From NCBI GenBank assembly GCA_017303755.1, contig JAFLBS010000008.1, positions 84,935 through 148,934 on the forward strand: 64,000 nt of DNA. The letters run 5' to 3'. The stretch comes from Flavobacteriales bacterium (GTDB lineage Bacteria; Bacteroidota; Bacteroidia; Flavobacteriales; Flavobacteriaceae). A model generated the notes under the pieces. It did no database searches. It was not told where the DNA came from and saw nothing but the letters and a program-made list of their open reading frames with translations. Made by a program: the position numbers and the translations under genes. Below are positions 51,474 to 58,535 of the stretch, piece after piece (the stretch's first letter is position 1; every line of letters starts with the position of its first letter).

Positions 51474-53195
51474 ATGAGTATTTCAGTAAGAAGTGACTTT
51501 TTAAAAGACAAGGCTGATTTTAAAGGTGAAACCTTCAAGAGAACCTTTAATGAGATTGATTTTGTTACAGATGGAGATTTGGTTTTTAGTGACTGCATCT
51601 TTGAGCAACCTTTGTTCTTTGATAACTTTAAAATAAAAGGCAAACTTTACTTTTTTCAATGCAAATTCAAATCATATTCGGTAATTAAAAACTCTGATGT
51701 GGGAGTTATAAGTTTTTTAGGATGTGAGTTTCCAGATTCTGAAAAATCAACTTTTCATTTTTTAAACAACAAATGTTCAATACTAAGTTTAGACAACTTA
51801 AATGGAAATGAAGTTAAAATTAATGGTAAATATTTACTGCTCTTTGTTGAAAACTGTAAGCTAAAAAAATTAATATTAAAAGATGTAAATTCTGAATATT
51901 TTCAGTTTGAATCTAAAATTGAATTTAGAAAAAATAACGAGATTGAAAAATTAAGTTTAGAATGTTCAAATCTCCATTCTGACTTATTCTTTGATGAAAG
52001 TGTTTATAATAGTATCCATTTAGAGGGAGATTTTAAAAACAAAATACATTTCAAAGGCAATTTAAAAACTGAATACTTGTTTTTTGAATCTTCCACATTT
52101 TACAAAAGAGTTGACATCGAAGATGGAGTGTTTGAATCTGTGAATTTTTACAGAAGTATTTTTCAAGGATTGATTTTGATAAACGGATATAATGTATTGA
52201 CAAATTCAAATTCAAATTTAAGTTTTAAAGATTTATCTTTTCACGAATGTACTTTTGATAAAAACGTAAGTGTAAATTCATTAAAAATAAGTTCCTTTTA
52301 TCTTTCAAATAATAACTTTAAACAGTTGCTAAATTTTAATCCAAACAGTGCTATAAATCGAGATGAACCTGAAATAAGAATAAACATTTCAGGAATTAAT
52401 CAAGGAAGTGTTTTTTTTGAAGGAATTAACACAGATATTAGTTTAAGCGGTATAAATTTCGGCAACATAAATTTTAAAGATATTTATATTCAACATCTGT
52501 ATATTAAAGATTTTCAAAACAAAGGTGTAGTATCATTCCCAAATATAAAATCAGGAAATTTATTGATAATATCAGATTCAATCGTGGGTAACATTGATTT
52601 TATGGGTTCAGATGTAACACTATTTAAAGAGTTTGTTTTTTCTAATAGCAACCTTACGGGAATCAATTTTTCTAAACACCCGTATAACATTTTATCGTAT
52701 AGCTCAAATCCAATTATGGGCTATGGTATTATAGACAAATCAAAATGGAACACGAACTTAAGAAACGTTTATAATCAACTTAAAAAGAATGCTTTGCTTA
52801 AAGGAGATATTGATACTTCAATGAGGTATCAGTCTTTAGAGTACAAATATTTATTAAAGGAGAAAAAATTTGGTTTTGATAAAGTGTTATTGTTTCTCAA
52901 TTTAATTTCTAACAAAAACGGCTTAAGTTGGTTTAGAGGAGTTTTGTTCACTTTAATAACAGCTTATTTGTTTTTGCTGTGGTACTTGAAAACACTGAAT
53001 ATAAATTTTACTTTTAATGATAGTTTGAAAGATTATATCTTTTTTATAAGTTCATTCCCAAAACTTGAAATCGAAAAATATTCAAAAATTCCAATTACTT
53101 GGCAATCGAGTTTAGTAGTCTGGATTTCAAGAATATTTATCAGTTATGGGATTTATCAAACAATTGCAGCATTTAGAAAATATGGTAAAAGTTAA
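51474..53195 (+). CDS. Pentapeptide-like beta-helix protein with C-terminal membrane segments
   Basis: Protein of 573 residues from ATG 51474 (MSISVRSDFLKDKADFKGETFK); the open frame extends to 51303 but the leader is uncharged junk and the -7 element lies at 51427. Most of the protein is made of repeats of about 20 residues with F/L at fixed spacing (FSDCIFEQPLFFDNFKIKGKLYFFQCKF, LDNLNGNEVKI), a pentapeptide/beta-helix-like pattern. The last 90 residues contain two membrane segments (GVLFTLITAYLFLLWYL and WQSSLVVWISRIFISYG) and end YQTIAAFRKYGKS, a tail found on membrane-anchored pentapeptide proteins. Inference: cargo effector, possibly a membrane-acting defence protein. No enzyme motif seen. 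Confidence 0.65.
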   Translation: MSISVRSDFLKDKADFKGETFKRTFNEIDFVTDGDLVFSDCIFEQPLFFDNFKIKGKLYFFQCKFKSYSVIKNSDVGVISFLGCEFPDSEKSTFHFLNNKCSILSLDNLNGNEVKINGKYLLLFVENCKLKKLILKDVNSEYFQFESKIEFRKNNEIEKLSLECSNLHSDLFFDESVYNSIHLEGDFKNKIHFKGNLKTEYLFFESSTFYKRVDIEDGVFESVNFYRSIFQGLILINGYNVLTNSNSNLSFKDLSFHECTFDKNVSVNSLKISSFYLSNNNFKQLLNFNPNSAINRDEPEIRINISGINQGSVFFEGINTDISLSGINFGNINFKDIYIQHLYIKDFQNKGVVSFPNIKSGNLLIISDSIVGNIDFMGSDVTLFKEFVFSNSNLTGINFSKHPYNILSYSSNPIMGYGIIDKSKWNTNLRNVYNQLKKNALLKGDIDTSMRYQSLEYKYLLKEKKFGFDKVLLFLNLISNKNGLSWFRGVLFTLITAYLFLLWYLKTLNINFTFNDSLKDYIFFISSFPKLEIEKYSKIPITWQSSLVVWISRIFISYGIYQTIAAFRKYGKS

Positions 53196-53213
53196 ACCCT
53201 GCAAAAGCAGGGT
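53196..53213. terminator. Short hairpin between convergent genes
   Basis: Perfect ACCCTGC/GCAGGGT stem with loop AAAA; no long T-run. Confidence 0.5.
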
Positions 53214-53217
53214 CAAA

Positions 53218-54549
53218 TTACCATTCTTTACTAACCATAACAGGAGCTTGTCCAAACAGGTTCTTAAAACTCATTTGCATCGATTCTAACAGTTCTTTTC
53301 CATAATCTAATGTTGTTATCAAACAATCGTGTAAAGTTAGCGTAGGGGCTTTTTTATAGTGTTTTCGATTATAGTCTTTGCCAACAACTCCCAACATTAC
53401 CAAAGATTCTAATTGTAACAATAAATGTGACATCTTTTTATGACCATTATTTATTTTAAAGTCATTAATCGATTCCAACAATTTTGGAAATTTAGAACAA
53501 AAAATAGTTTGAATATTTTTATAACTATTTGGTTTAGCAAAAATCATTGATAAGACTTGTTTTTTAGCAACTTTCTTTTTTTGTTTTATATCTCCAGTAT
53601 ATGGTTTATCATTGTCTTTTTCAAATATTTTTTTATAATCCTCAAATGAAAAAATCTTATCAAAATCTTCTATAAAGCTATTATAAAATTCTCCATTAGT
53701 AGCTAATTTCCATAGTAGCTCAACTTCAATGTTTTCAATACTTCTAAGAGATTTTACAAACATATATAGTAAGGGTATGTGCGCCATTATATCATCTTCT
53801 AATATATTATCTTCTATGCTACTATGTTTAACAATTACTGCTAAAAAATATATAATAGAATTGCTTAAATCTACTTCAACAAGTGGTTCATTTTTATAAG
53901 TTATAAATTGTCTATAAACTTTTGGTAAACTTGTAATATTTGTGTGAAGTCTTCCATCTTTCTTTTTTTTATAATAGACTTTGTATTCTCCATTATACAA
54001 CTCAACAATTTTAGTCATCTCCGTAACATACTTTTTATAATCTTGATGTTCCTTGAATCTGCTGTTGCAATGGTCAACAGCTAAATTCAAATCAATGTTT
54101 AAATCGTTGCTGTTAAACATTTTTTTTAGATAAAAATACTTGCTACTGCTGTTCAATGATGTTGGAAATTTTGTTTCGCTTTCAACTATTTTAGATGCTA
54201 ATTTTCCAACTTTTAAAAAATCAACTTTTAAAGGCTTGTTTTTGTGTTGAGGTGTTATGTTGTAACTAAAACACTTTCCTTCGGAATATGGTCTTCTATG
54301 AAGCAAATTAGCCTCTTTTGAACACAAAAACTCAATATGTTTTTTATGCTTTGGATTACTAACGAGTAATTTTTGTGAACTAATCGAAACATAATCTTTT
54401 GGAGGGTGTTTTTTGTTCCCTGTTGTTTGTTTACTCAAAACATAATGGATAAGATATTTTAAATAATCTATATCCAAATCAGGAGCAAAAACATTTACTA
54501 ATTCTTCTATGTTTGCTCCCTCTGGTAGTAATAATGCAATCGGTTTCAT
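53218..54549 (-). CDS. Putative family A DNA-polymerase-like replication protein
   Basis: Protein of 443 residues. The order of motifs suggests a divergent PolA palm: DGRLHTNITSLPKVYRQFI near 208, VEVDLSNSIIYFLAVIV near 232 (motif A-like, catalytic Asp), KKQVLSMIFAKPNSYK near 333 (motif B-like), and LTLHDCLITT near 408 (motif C-like H-D). Such shortened polymerase-like proteins occur in small Bacteroidota mobile elements. No exonuclease domain. It occupies the place that VapE has in element A. The ATG overlaps the stop of the HTH gene by one base (TAATG). Alternative: an unrelated replication initiator. Confidence 0.6.
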   Translation of the reverse strand: MKPIALLLPEGANIEELVNVFAPDLDIDYLKYLIHYVLSKQTTGNKKHPPKDYVSISSQKLLVSNPKHKKHIEFLCSKEANLLHRRPYSEGKCFSYNITPQHKNKPLKVDFLKVGKLASKIVESETKFPTSLNSSSKYFYLKKMFNSNDLNIDLNLAVDHCNSRFKEHQDYKKYVTEMTKIVELYNGEYKVYYKKKKDGRLHTNITSLPKVYRQFITYKNEPLVEVDLSNSIIYFLAVIVKHSSIEDNILEDDIMAHIPLLYMFVKSLRSIENIEVELLWKLATNGEFYNSFIEDFDKIFSFEDYKKIFEKDNDKPYTGDIKQKKKVAKKQVLSMIFAKPNSYKNIQTIFCSKFPKLLESINDFKINNGHKKMSHLLLQLESLVMLGVVGKDYNRKHYKKAPTLTLHDCLITTLDYGKELLESMQMSFKNLFGQAPVMVSKEW

Positions 54550-54821
54550 TATCCTATTCTAACCAACGCTTTATCAATTTCTGCTCTTTTATAGTAAATC
54601 CTACCACCTATCCCATGAGCAATCAATTTTCCTTGTTTAGTCCAGTTGTGCAAAGTAGATAAATTGATTTTTAGCATTTCTGTTACCTCTTCACGAGTTA
54701 ATAAGTCGTTTTGACTTGGTGTGAGCCATTTTTTCAGGTCTCCTAATTGGGTTTTTAGCCCGTCAATTAATAACCCTGTCAAGTGTTCAGGGGTTAAATT
54801 AATCATTTGAATTGATTCCAT
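54549..54821 (-). CDS. Excisionase-like HTH protein of element B
   Basis: Protein of 90 residues from ATG 54821 (MESIQMINLTPEHLTGLL); the longer frame to 54887 is excluded by a complete promoter at 54849-54876. LLTREEVTEMLKINLSTLHNWTKQGKLIAHGIGGRIYYKRAEIDKAL is an HTH_17-type winged helix, aligned in design with the HTH protein of element A. Likely excision cofactor and regulator. Confidence 0.85.
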   Translation of the reverse strand: MESIQMINLTPEHLTGLLIDGLKTQLGDLKKWLTPSQNDLLTREEVTEMLKINLSTLHNWTKQGKLIAHGIGGRIYYKRAEIDKALVRIG

Positions 54822-54848
54822 TTTAATTGTTTTAAAATTATTATGGAA

Positions 54849-54876
54849 CAAATTTATTTTGGTTTGGATTGCACAA
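54849..54876 (-). promoter_or_regulatory. Promoter TTG-N17-TAAATTTG (minus strand)
   Basis: Read leftwards, TTG at 54876-54874 and TAAATTTG at 54856-54849; start of transcription near 54845. It drives the HTH and PolA-like genes. Confidence 0.65.
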
Positions 54877-54902
54877 AAAAAATGCACCGTGCAGAATTTG
54901 TG

Positions 54903-55691
54903 CTAATTGTTTAATATGTTGTATTTAGCTTGAAAATCATCCGAAATCTCAATGTTATGATAATTACAAAATTGAATTATCTTTTTCATCATTCCTTTTG
55001 ACTGATAAAAATCGTTGCCTCCCCTTGGTCTTTGAGAATGGTTTGTAGTGTCTCTTATATATTGGGAAACACTATTAATTGGTTTTTCAAGAACATTGTT
55101 TTTAATGTACTCTGAAATCTCATTAGCAGTATCAAAAATTAAAGTTTTGAAGTAATATTTATCTTTCTCTTTTTTAATAAATCCTTGGGCGAATAAACTC
55201 CCTATAAAACAATAATCAGGAAATTTCATTTCGTTTTCGATAGTGTTTTCATTATCAAGAGATTCTAATTTTTGATTTAAAAATTTGTCTCTATCTGATA
55301 TTGATTTTTTAATTATTGCTTTTAAATCTTCATCAATAAACAGATAGGGGTTATGTTCAAATTTTTCTTTTAACTCATTTTCAATGAAAAGAATTTCACT
55401 GGTTTTGTCGTCATTAAATTTATATTCAGATTTATGATTTTCAATAAATTCTTTTAATCTATTTTGATAGGACTTTGAATAAACTTCAAAAGGGCATCCG
55501 TAAAAATAGATGCCCTGATTTATATAATCTTGATATTCTTCTTTAAAAATATTGTTTAACTTATTGTATTCTGAATTTTGAAATTGTTCTATCTCGAAAA
55601 GATGTTCGTAGCTTCCGTTTTCAGGGTCTTCTCGTAACGACAAACTTTGAGTATACTCTTCAAACTGCTGAAATGTTTTTTCAAATTTCAT
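54903..55691 (-). CDS. Hypothetical backbone protein next to integrase B
   Basis: Protein of 262 residues, charged and helical (FEKTFQQFEEYTQSLSLREDPENGSYEHLFEIEQFQNSEYNKL); near the end SVSQYIRDTTNHSQRPRGGNDFYQSKGMMKKIIQFCNYHNI resembles a domain seen in integrase-linked proteins of Bacteroidota elements. It starts 10 bases after the integrase stop, as does its counterpart in element A, but the two are not obviously alike in sequence. Confidence 0.65.
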   Translation of the reverse strand: MKFEKTFQQFEEYTQSLSLREDPENGSYEHLFEIEQFQNSEYNKLNNIFKEEYQDYINQGIYFYGCPFEVYSKSYQNRLKEFIENHKSEYKFNDDKTSEILFIENELKEKFEHNPYLFIDEDLKAIIKKSISDRDKFLNQKLESLDNENTIENEMKFPDYCFIGSLFAQGFIKKEKDKYYFKTLIFDTANEISEYIKNNVLEKPINSVSQYIRDTTNHSQRPRGGNDFYQSKGMMKKIIQFCNYHNIEISDDFQAKYNILNN

Positions 55692-55701
55692 AATTAGTAA
55701 T

Positions 55702-57012
55702 TTAGTTATTCGTACCGTTCTTTATTAGTATTAATTCAGGATGTTTGTTTTTGTGTAAATCCTCATAAAATTTTATAAATAAATCTGCGTTTGTGTCTTT
55801 GTCTTCACGTTGGTTTATATAAGATAGAAATATACTTTCTTTAGTGTGTCCTGTAATATTCATTAATACGGGAGTTGGTATTTTTTTATAGTAATTTGTA
55901 GCGAATGAGCGACGGCAACAATGTGATGCAATAATCTCATGTTTTGGATAGAAACCTTTTTTAATTCTATTCAATTCAATATCCAATTTTACACCTTCTA
56001 CGACTTCATTAATTTTAGCAATCTTACATACTTCTTTAAATAATTCGTTGAATTTCTGATTTGGAATTTTGTAAGGTAAATGATTTTTAACTATGTCAAT
56101 TACGTGAGGTGCAATAATTCCAATAGTAACATTCTTTTTTGTTTTTTGTTGGATTAAGTCAATGTAAATGCTGTTTCCTTTGTATCTTATGTTGTCCTCT
56201 GTTATGCTCAATAAATCTCCTCCTCTTTGTCCTATTTCACAACCTAATAAAATCCAATTGCGAGCGTTGTTTAATGCTTCATCAGGCATTTCAGCAACTC
56301 TAATTTGTTCTAACTCTTCAAATGATAGTGTAACAATAAATTTATCTTCATTTGACAATCTAAATCCTTTAATCTGTTTACAATATGGATTTACTTTAAT
56401 CTCGTTTTTTTCTGCATCATTACATACTGTTTTTAACATCTCAATATTCTTCCCTGAATAGTTTATACTATACTCTTCAATGTTTATAAGCCAGTTAGTA
56501 AAATTCTCAACAAAGGGCTTGTTGATATTCATAAATAGAATTTCTTTTTTTAAATATTTTGTATATGATTGTATTAGTTTTAAAAAAGTACCATAATTTT
56601 TAATAGTATTTTTACTTAAACCAATCTTTGAGTTGTTTTCTAATTTTCTTGTGTTAGCAGTATCAATAATGTGTTTAATGTGATTTATAATAAGGCTATT
56701 GTCGGATATTACAACTCTGTTAAAACACCCATTTATTTTACTTTCAAGCCAAAAGCCATCTATTAGTTTTCCATTTCCTAAATCATTATTTAAACTGTCA
56801 AAGACATAAGTTTCCAACTTGTTTAAATTGTTAGTTATATTTTTGTTTTCTGGATTGTTTTGTTTGGGTCTGCTTGTTGCTTCACTCCAATCTTTATAAT
56901 CTATTGAGAAACCAGTTCTTCTCTTTATTGAAACAGTTCTGCTTAGTGAAATTCTAATATAGATTTGAGAGTTTCCCGATTTACTTTGCAATAGAAATTT
57001 AATTGTAGCCAT
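55702..57012 (-). CDS. Tyrosine integrase of element B
   Basis: Protein of 436 residues, same layout as integrase A but clearly diverged. The catalytic Arg lies in LLGCEIGQRGGDLLSI (an unusual context; common is TGxRxSE), the H-x-x-R box in ASHCCRRSFATNYYK, and the end motif in TGHTKESIFLSYI. The core-binding domain lies near 110-200. It lies about 220 bases from attR, with a complete promoter at 57035-57064. Confidence 0.93.
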   Translation of the reverse strand: MATIKFLLQSKSGNSQIYIRISLSRTVSIKRRTGFSIDYKDWSEATSRPKQNNPENKNITNNLNKLETYVFDSLNNDLGNGKLIDGFWLESKINGCFNRVVISDNSLIINHIKHIIDTANTRKLENNSKIGLSKNTIKNYGTFLKLIQSYTKYLKKEILFMNINKPFVENFTNWLINIEEYSINYSGKNIEMLKTVCNDAEKNEIKVNPYCKQIKGFRLSNEDKFIVTLSFEELEQIRVAEMPDEALNNARNWILLGCEIGQRGGDLLSITEDNIRYKGNSIYIDLIQQKTKKNVTIGIIAPHVIDIVKNHLPYKIPNQKFNELFKEVCKIAKINEVVEGVKLDIELNRIKKGFYPKHEIIASHCCRRSFATNYYKKIPTPVLMNITGHTKESIFLSYINQREDKDTNADLFIKFYEDLHKNKHPELILIKNGTNN

Positions 57013-57034
57013 AAAATATTATTTTTTATTAATT

Positions 57035-57064
57035 CAAAGATATTTATTTTTTTTAATAAAACAA
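57035..57064 (-). promoter_or_regulatory. Integrase B promoter TTG-N19-TATCTTTG (minus strand)
   Basis: Read leftwards, TTG at 57064-57062 and TATCTTTG at 57042-57035. The arm-type repeats begin 3 bases beyond, so autoregulation is possible. Confidence 0.7.
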
Positions 57065-57066
57065 CA

Positions 57067-57087
57067 TTTAGTCAGCGTTTAGTCAGC
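57067..57087. promoter_or_regulatory. Arm-type sites, right end of element B
   Basis: TTTAGTCAGC at 57067-57076 and 57078-57087, period 11 bp. Confidence 0.6.
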
Positions 57088-57232
57088 ATTTTTTAAATTG
57101 AATGCAATTTTATTAAATCTGTTTAGAATTTTTAATTTTCTTTAAAAATCATATAAAGCATTGTAAAACAAAGACTTACTAATTATGTCGGATGATATTC
57201 ATATTTAATTTAATCTAATAAAAATTATTTTT

Positions 57233-57264
57233 GGCGTGTAGGTTCGAGTCCTATTACCCGCACT
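57233..57264 (+). other. attR: 32-bp copy of the tRNA-Leu 3' end
   Basis: Identical to 26324-26355, covering the end of the variable arm, T-arm and acceptor 3' strand. It is the displaced original end of the tRNA gene and closes the island. Confidence 0.93.
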
Positions 57265-57266
57265 TT

Positions 57267-57307
57267 AAAAAACGCAAAATCTTAATTTACAAGGTTTTGC
57301 GTTTTTT
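57267..57307 (+). terminator. Original tRNA-Leu terminator
   Basis: Seventeen-pair stem 57267-57283/57291-57307 with one wobble, and a T-run. Confidence 0.88.
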
Positions 57308-57355
57308 GTTTTTGAAAGTTGCCCAACCGTTAGAACAATTAGTGTTTATTTTGGT

Positions 57356-57443
57356 TGGAAGCGAATGGCTTGGGCTTTCTTGCTTTCGTCTTTCCCGCTA
57401 TCCGCACCGCGCGGCGGTTTGCTGCTATCGGGGCTATTTAGTT
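57356..57443 (+). repeat. Dispersed intergenic repeat, copy 1
   Basis: It starts GCGAATGGCTTGGGCTTTCTTGC and ends ATCGGGGCTATTTAG. A related copy lies inverted at 60346-60485. Non-coding. No gene is seen in 57308-57617. Confidence 0.6.
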
Positions 57444-57571
57444 ATGGTCTTTTGTGAAAGTAGTAGTTTTTACAAATCCTACTTAAATCGGTGCTATTTT
57501 CTTCCTCAAAACGGTTCATTTCTCTGTTAAGAACTATTTTTTTTACCTCTTTTTTTACTTTTGGAATGAAG

Positions 57572-57579
57572 TATTTTTG
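57572..57579 (+). promoter_or_regulatory. -7 element TATTTTTG
   Basis: Exact TAnnTTTG 38 bases before ATG 57618; no -33 at the right distance. Confidence 0.4.
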
Positions 57580-57617
57580 TAGCTAAAGCTGTTTAGACGT
57601 TTTTGTTAATTTTTCGT

Positions 57618-58385
57618 ATGAAAAAGAATTCCGCTATGATGACACTTATTCTTGCCCTAATAGGTTGCGCCTTGATAATTGGTTCGGTTTTTTCGTTGTA
57701 TAAATCGACCAATACTAGCGACGACTCGCTCGATTTTACTAAAACCGAAATCGACATTGCCAATAAAAAAATTGATGTTTTAAGTAACGAAATCAAAGAA
57801 GCCAAAGAGCGTTACGCCGAAGCCGACAACAAACCATTGGAAAACAATCCAGAGCTTTTCAATACCATTACTGGCGAAAACATTCCGATTGTAGAAATCA
57901 CTCACACTGATTTAGGCGAAGGAAGTGAAGTAGTCGAAAATCGTAAAAAAGGACAACGTGTGATGTACAATCATCAATTGAAATTTTCGTTGATGAATGT
58001 GGGAAAATATTCGTTGAAAGAAGTGATTTTTTCAGTAAAAGATATTTACAACGACAATGTGGATCGCAAAGTCAAAAAGATGCCAAGTCAGTACAATTAT
58101 ATGGGTCGTACATTTGATAATGAAGACGTTGGAGCGTACAATAATATCGAAGTAAATACGCTCAATCTGAAAAGCAAAAAATTAGTTTATGTGAGTAATT
58201 TACCGACGAGTTTTGGAGTTGGCGATTACTATTACGACATTATTATCGAATGGAATAATGGTTTCTACCAAATGCATATTGACATTGAAGAACTCAACGG
58301 AAAACTCAAATACCGTTATCAATTTTACGATGTAGAAGGCAATCCCATCGACTTTAGAAAAATGGAAGATAAAGTGAGTGCCTAG
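57618..58385 (+). CDS. Membrane-anchored hypothetical protein
   Basis: Protein of 255 residues from ATG 57618 (MKKNSAMMTLILALIGCALIIGSVFSLYKS), the more usual start; the frame is open to 57603. One N-terminal membrane helix, then a short coiled coil (FTKTEIDIANKKIDVLSNEIKEAKERYAEAD) and a beta-rich domain in the periplasm or cytosol (HQLKFSLMNVGKYSLKEVIFSVKDIYN ... YYDIIIEWNNGFYQMHIDIEELNGK). No family recognised. It is followed by long nested inverted repeats. Confidence 0.75.
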   Translation: MKKNSAMMTLILALIGCALIIGSVFSLYKSTNTSDDSLDFTKTEIDIANKKIDVLSNEIKEAKERYAEADNKPLENNPELFNTITGENIPIVEITHTDLGEGSEVVENRKKGQRVMYNHQLKFSLMNVGKYSLKEVIFSVKDIYNDNVDRKVKKMPSQYNYMGRTFDNEDVGAYNNIEVNTLNLKSKKLVYVSNLPTSFGVGDYYYDIIIEWNNGFYQMHIDIEELNGKLKYRYQFYDVEGNPIDFRKMEDKVSA

Positions 58386-58388
58386 TTG

Positions 58389-58531
58389 ACACGAATTTTA
58401 CGAATTTTCACAAATTTATTTATACTAAAATTCCACAAATTATTCACTGAGAAAATTTGTGGAATTTTTTTAGTGTAAAGCTTTACAGATTTTAAAGCAA
58501 AATTATTGGTGCAAATTAGTGTAATTCGTGT
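58389..58531. repeat. MITE-like nested palindrome with terminator core
   Basis: Outer arms ACACGAATT...CACAAATTT and AAATTAGTGTAATTCGTGT; inner perfect 15-bp stem AAAATTCCACAAATT/AATTTGTGGAATTTT (58427-58441, 58454-58468) with T-run. It lies between convergent genes and can end transcription both ways. Confidence 0.65.
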
Positions 58532-58535
58532 AAAA

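Larger units (their letters stand above)
49745..57264. mobile_element. Integrative element B (about 7.5 kb), tandem to element A
   Basis: Bounded by attM and attR, with its own integrase at the right end (55702-57012). Arm-type pairs TTAGACAGTA (49788-49808) and TTTAGTCAGC (57067-57087) lie inside the two ends. Backbone read leftwards: integrase, 262-aa protein, HTH, PolA-like protein. Cargo: beta-helix membrane protein and a two-gene operon. The rest of 49809-50095 shows no gene. Confidence 0.82.

Noticed and set aside
57233-57264. Second tRNA-Leu gene at the right island border
   Set aside because: Only the 3' part is present; no D-arm, anticodon or 5' acceptor strand precedes it. It is attR.
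26354-57264. The island as an ICE or prophage
   Set aside because: No relaxase, coupling ATPase, VirB4/TraG-like, terminase, capsid or tail gene could be found.
57231-57530. 99-codon open frame spanning attR on the plus strand
   Set aside because: It begins in the att repeat, runs through a strong terminator and a dispersed repeat, and its residues show no protein-like pattern.
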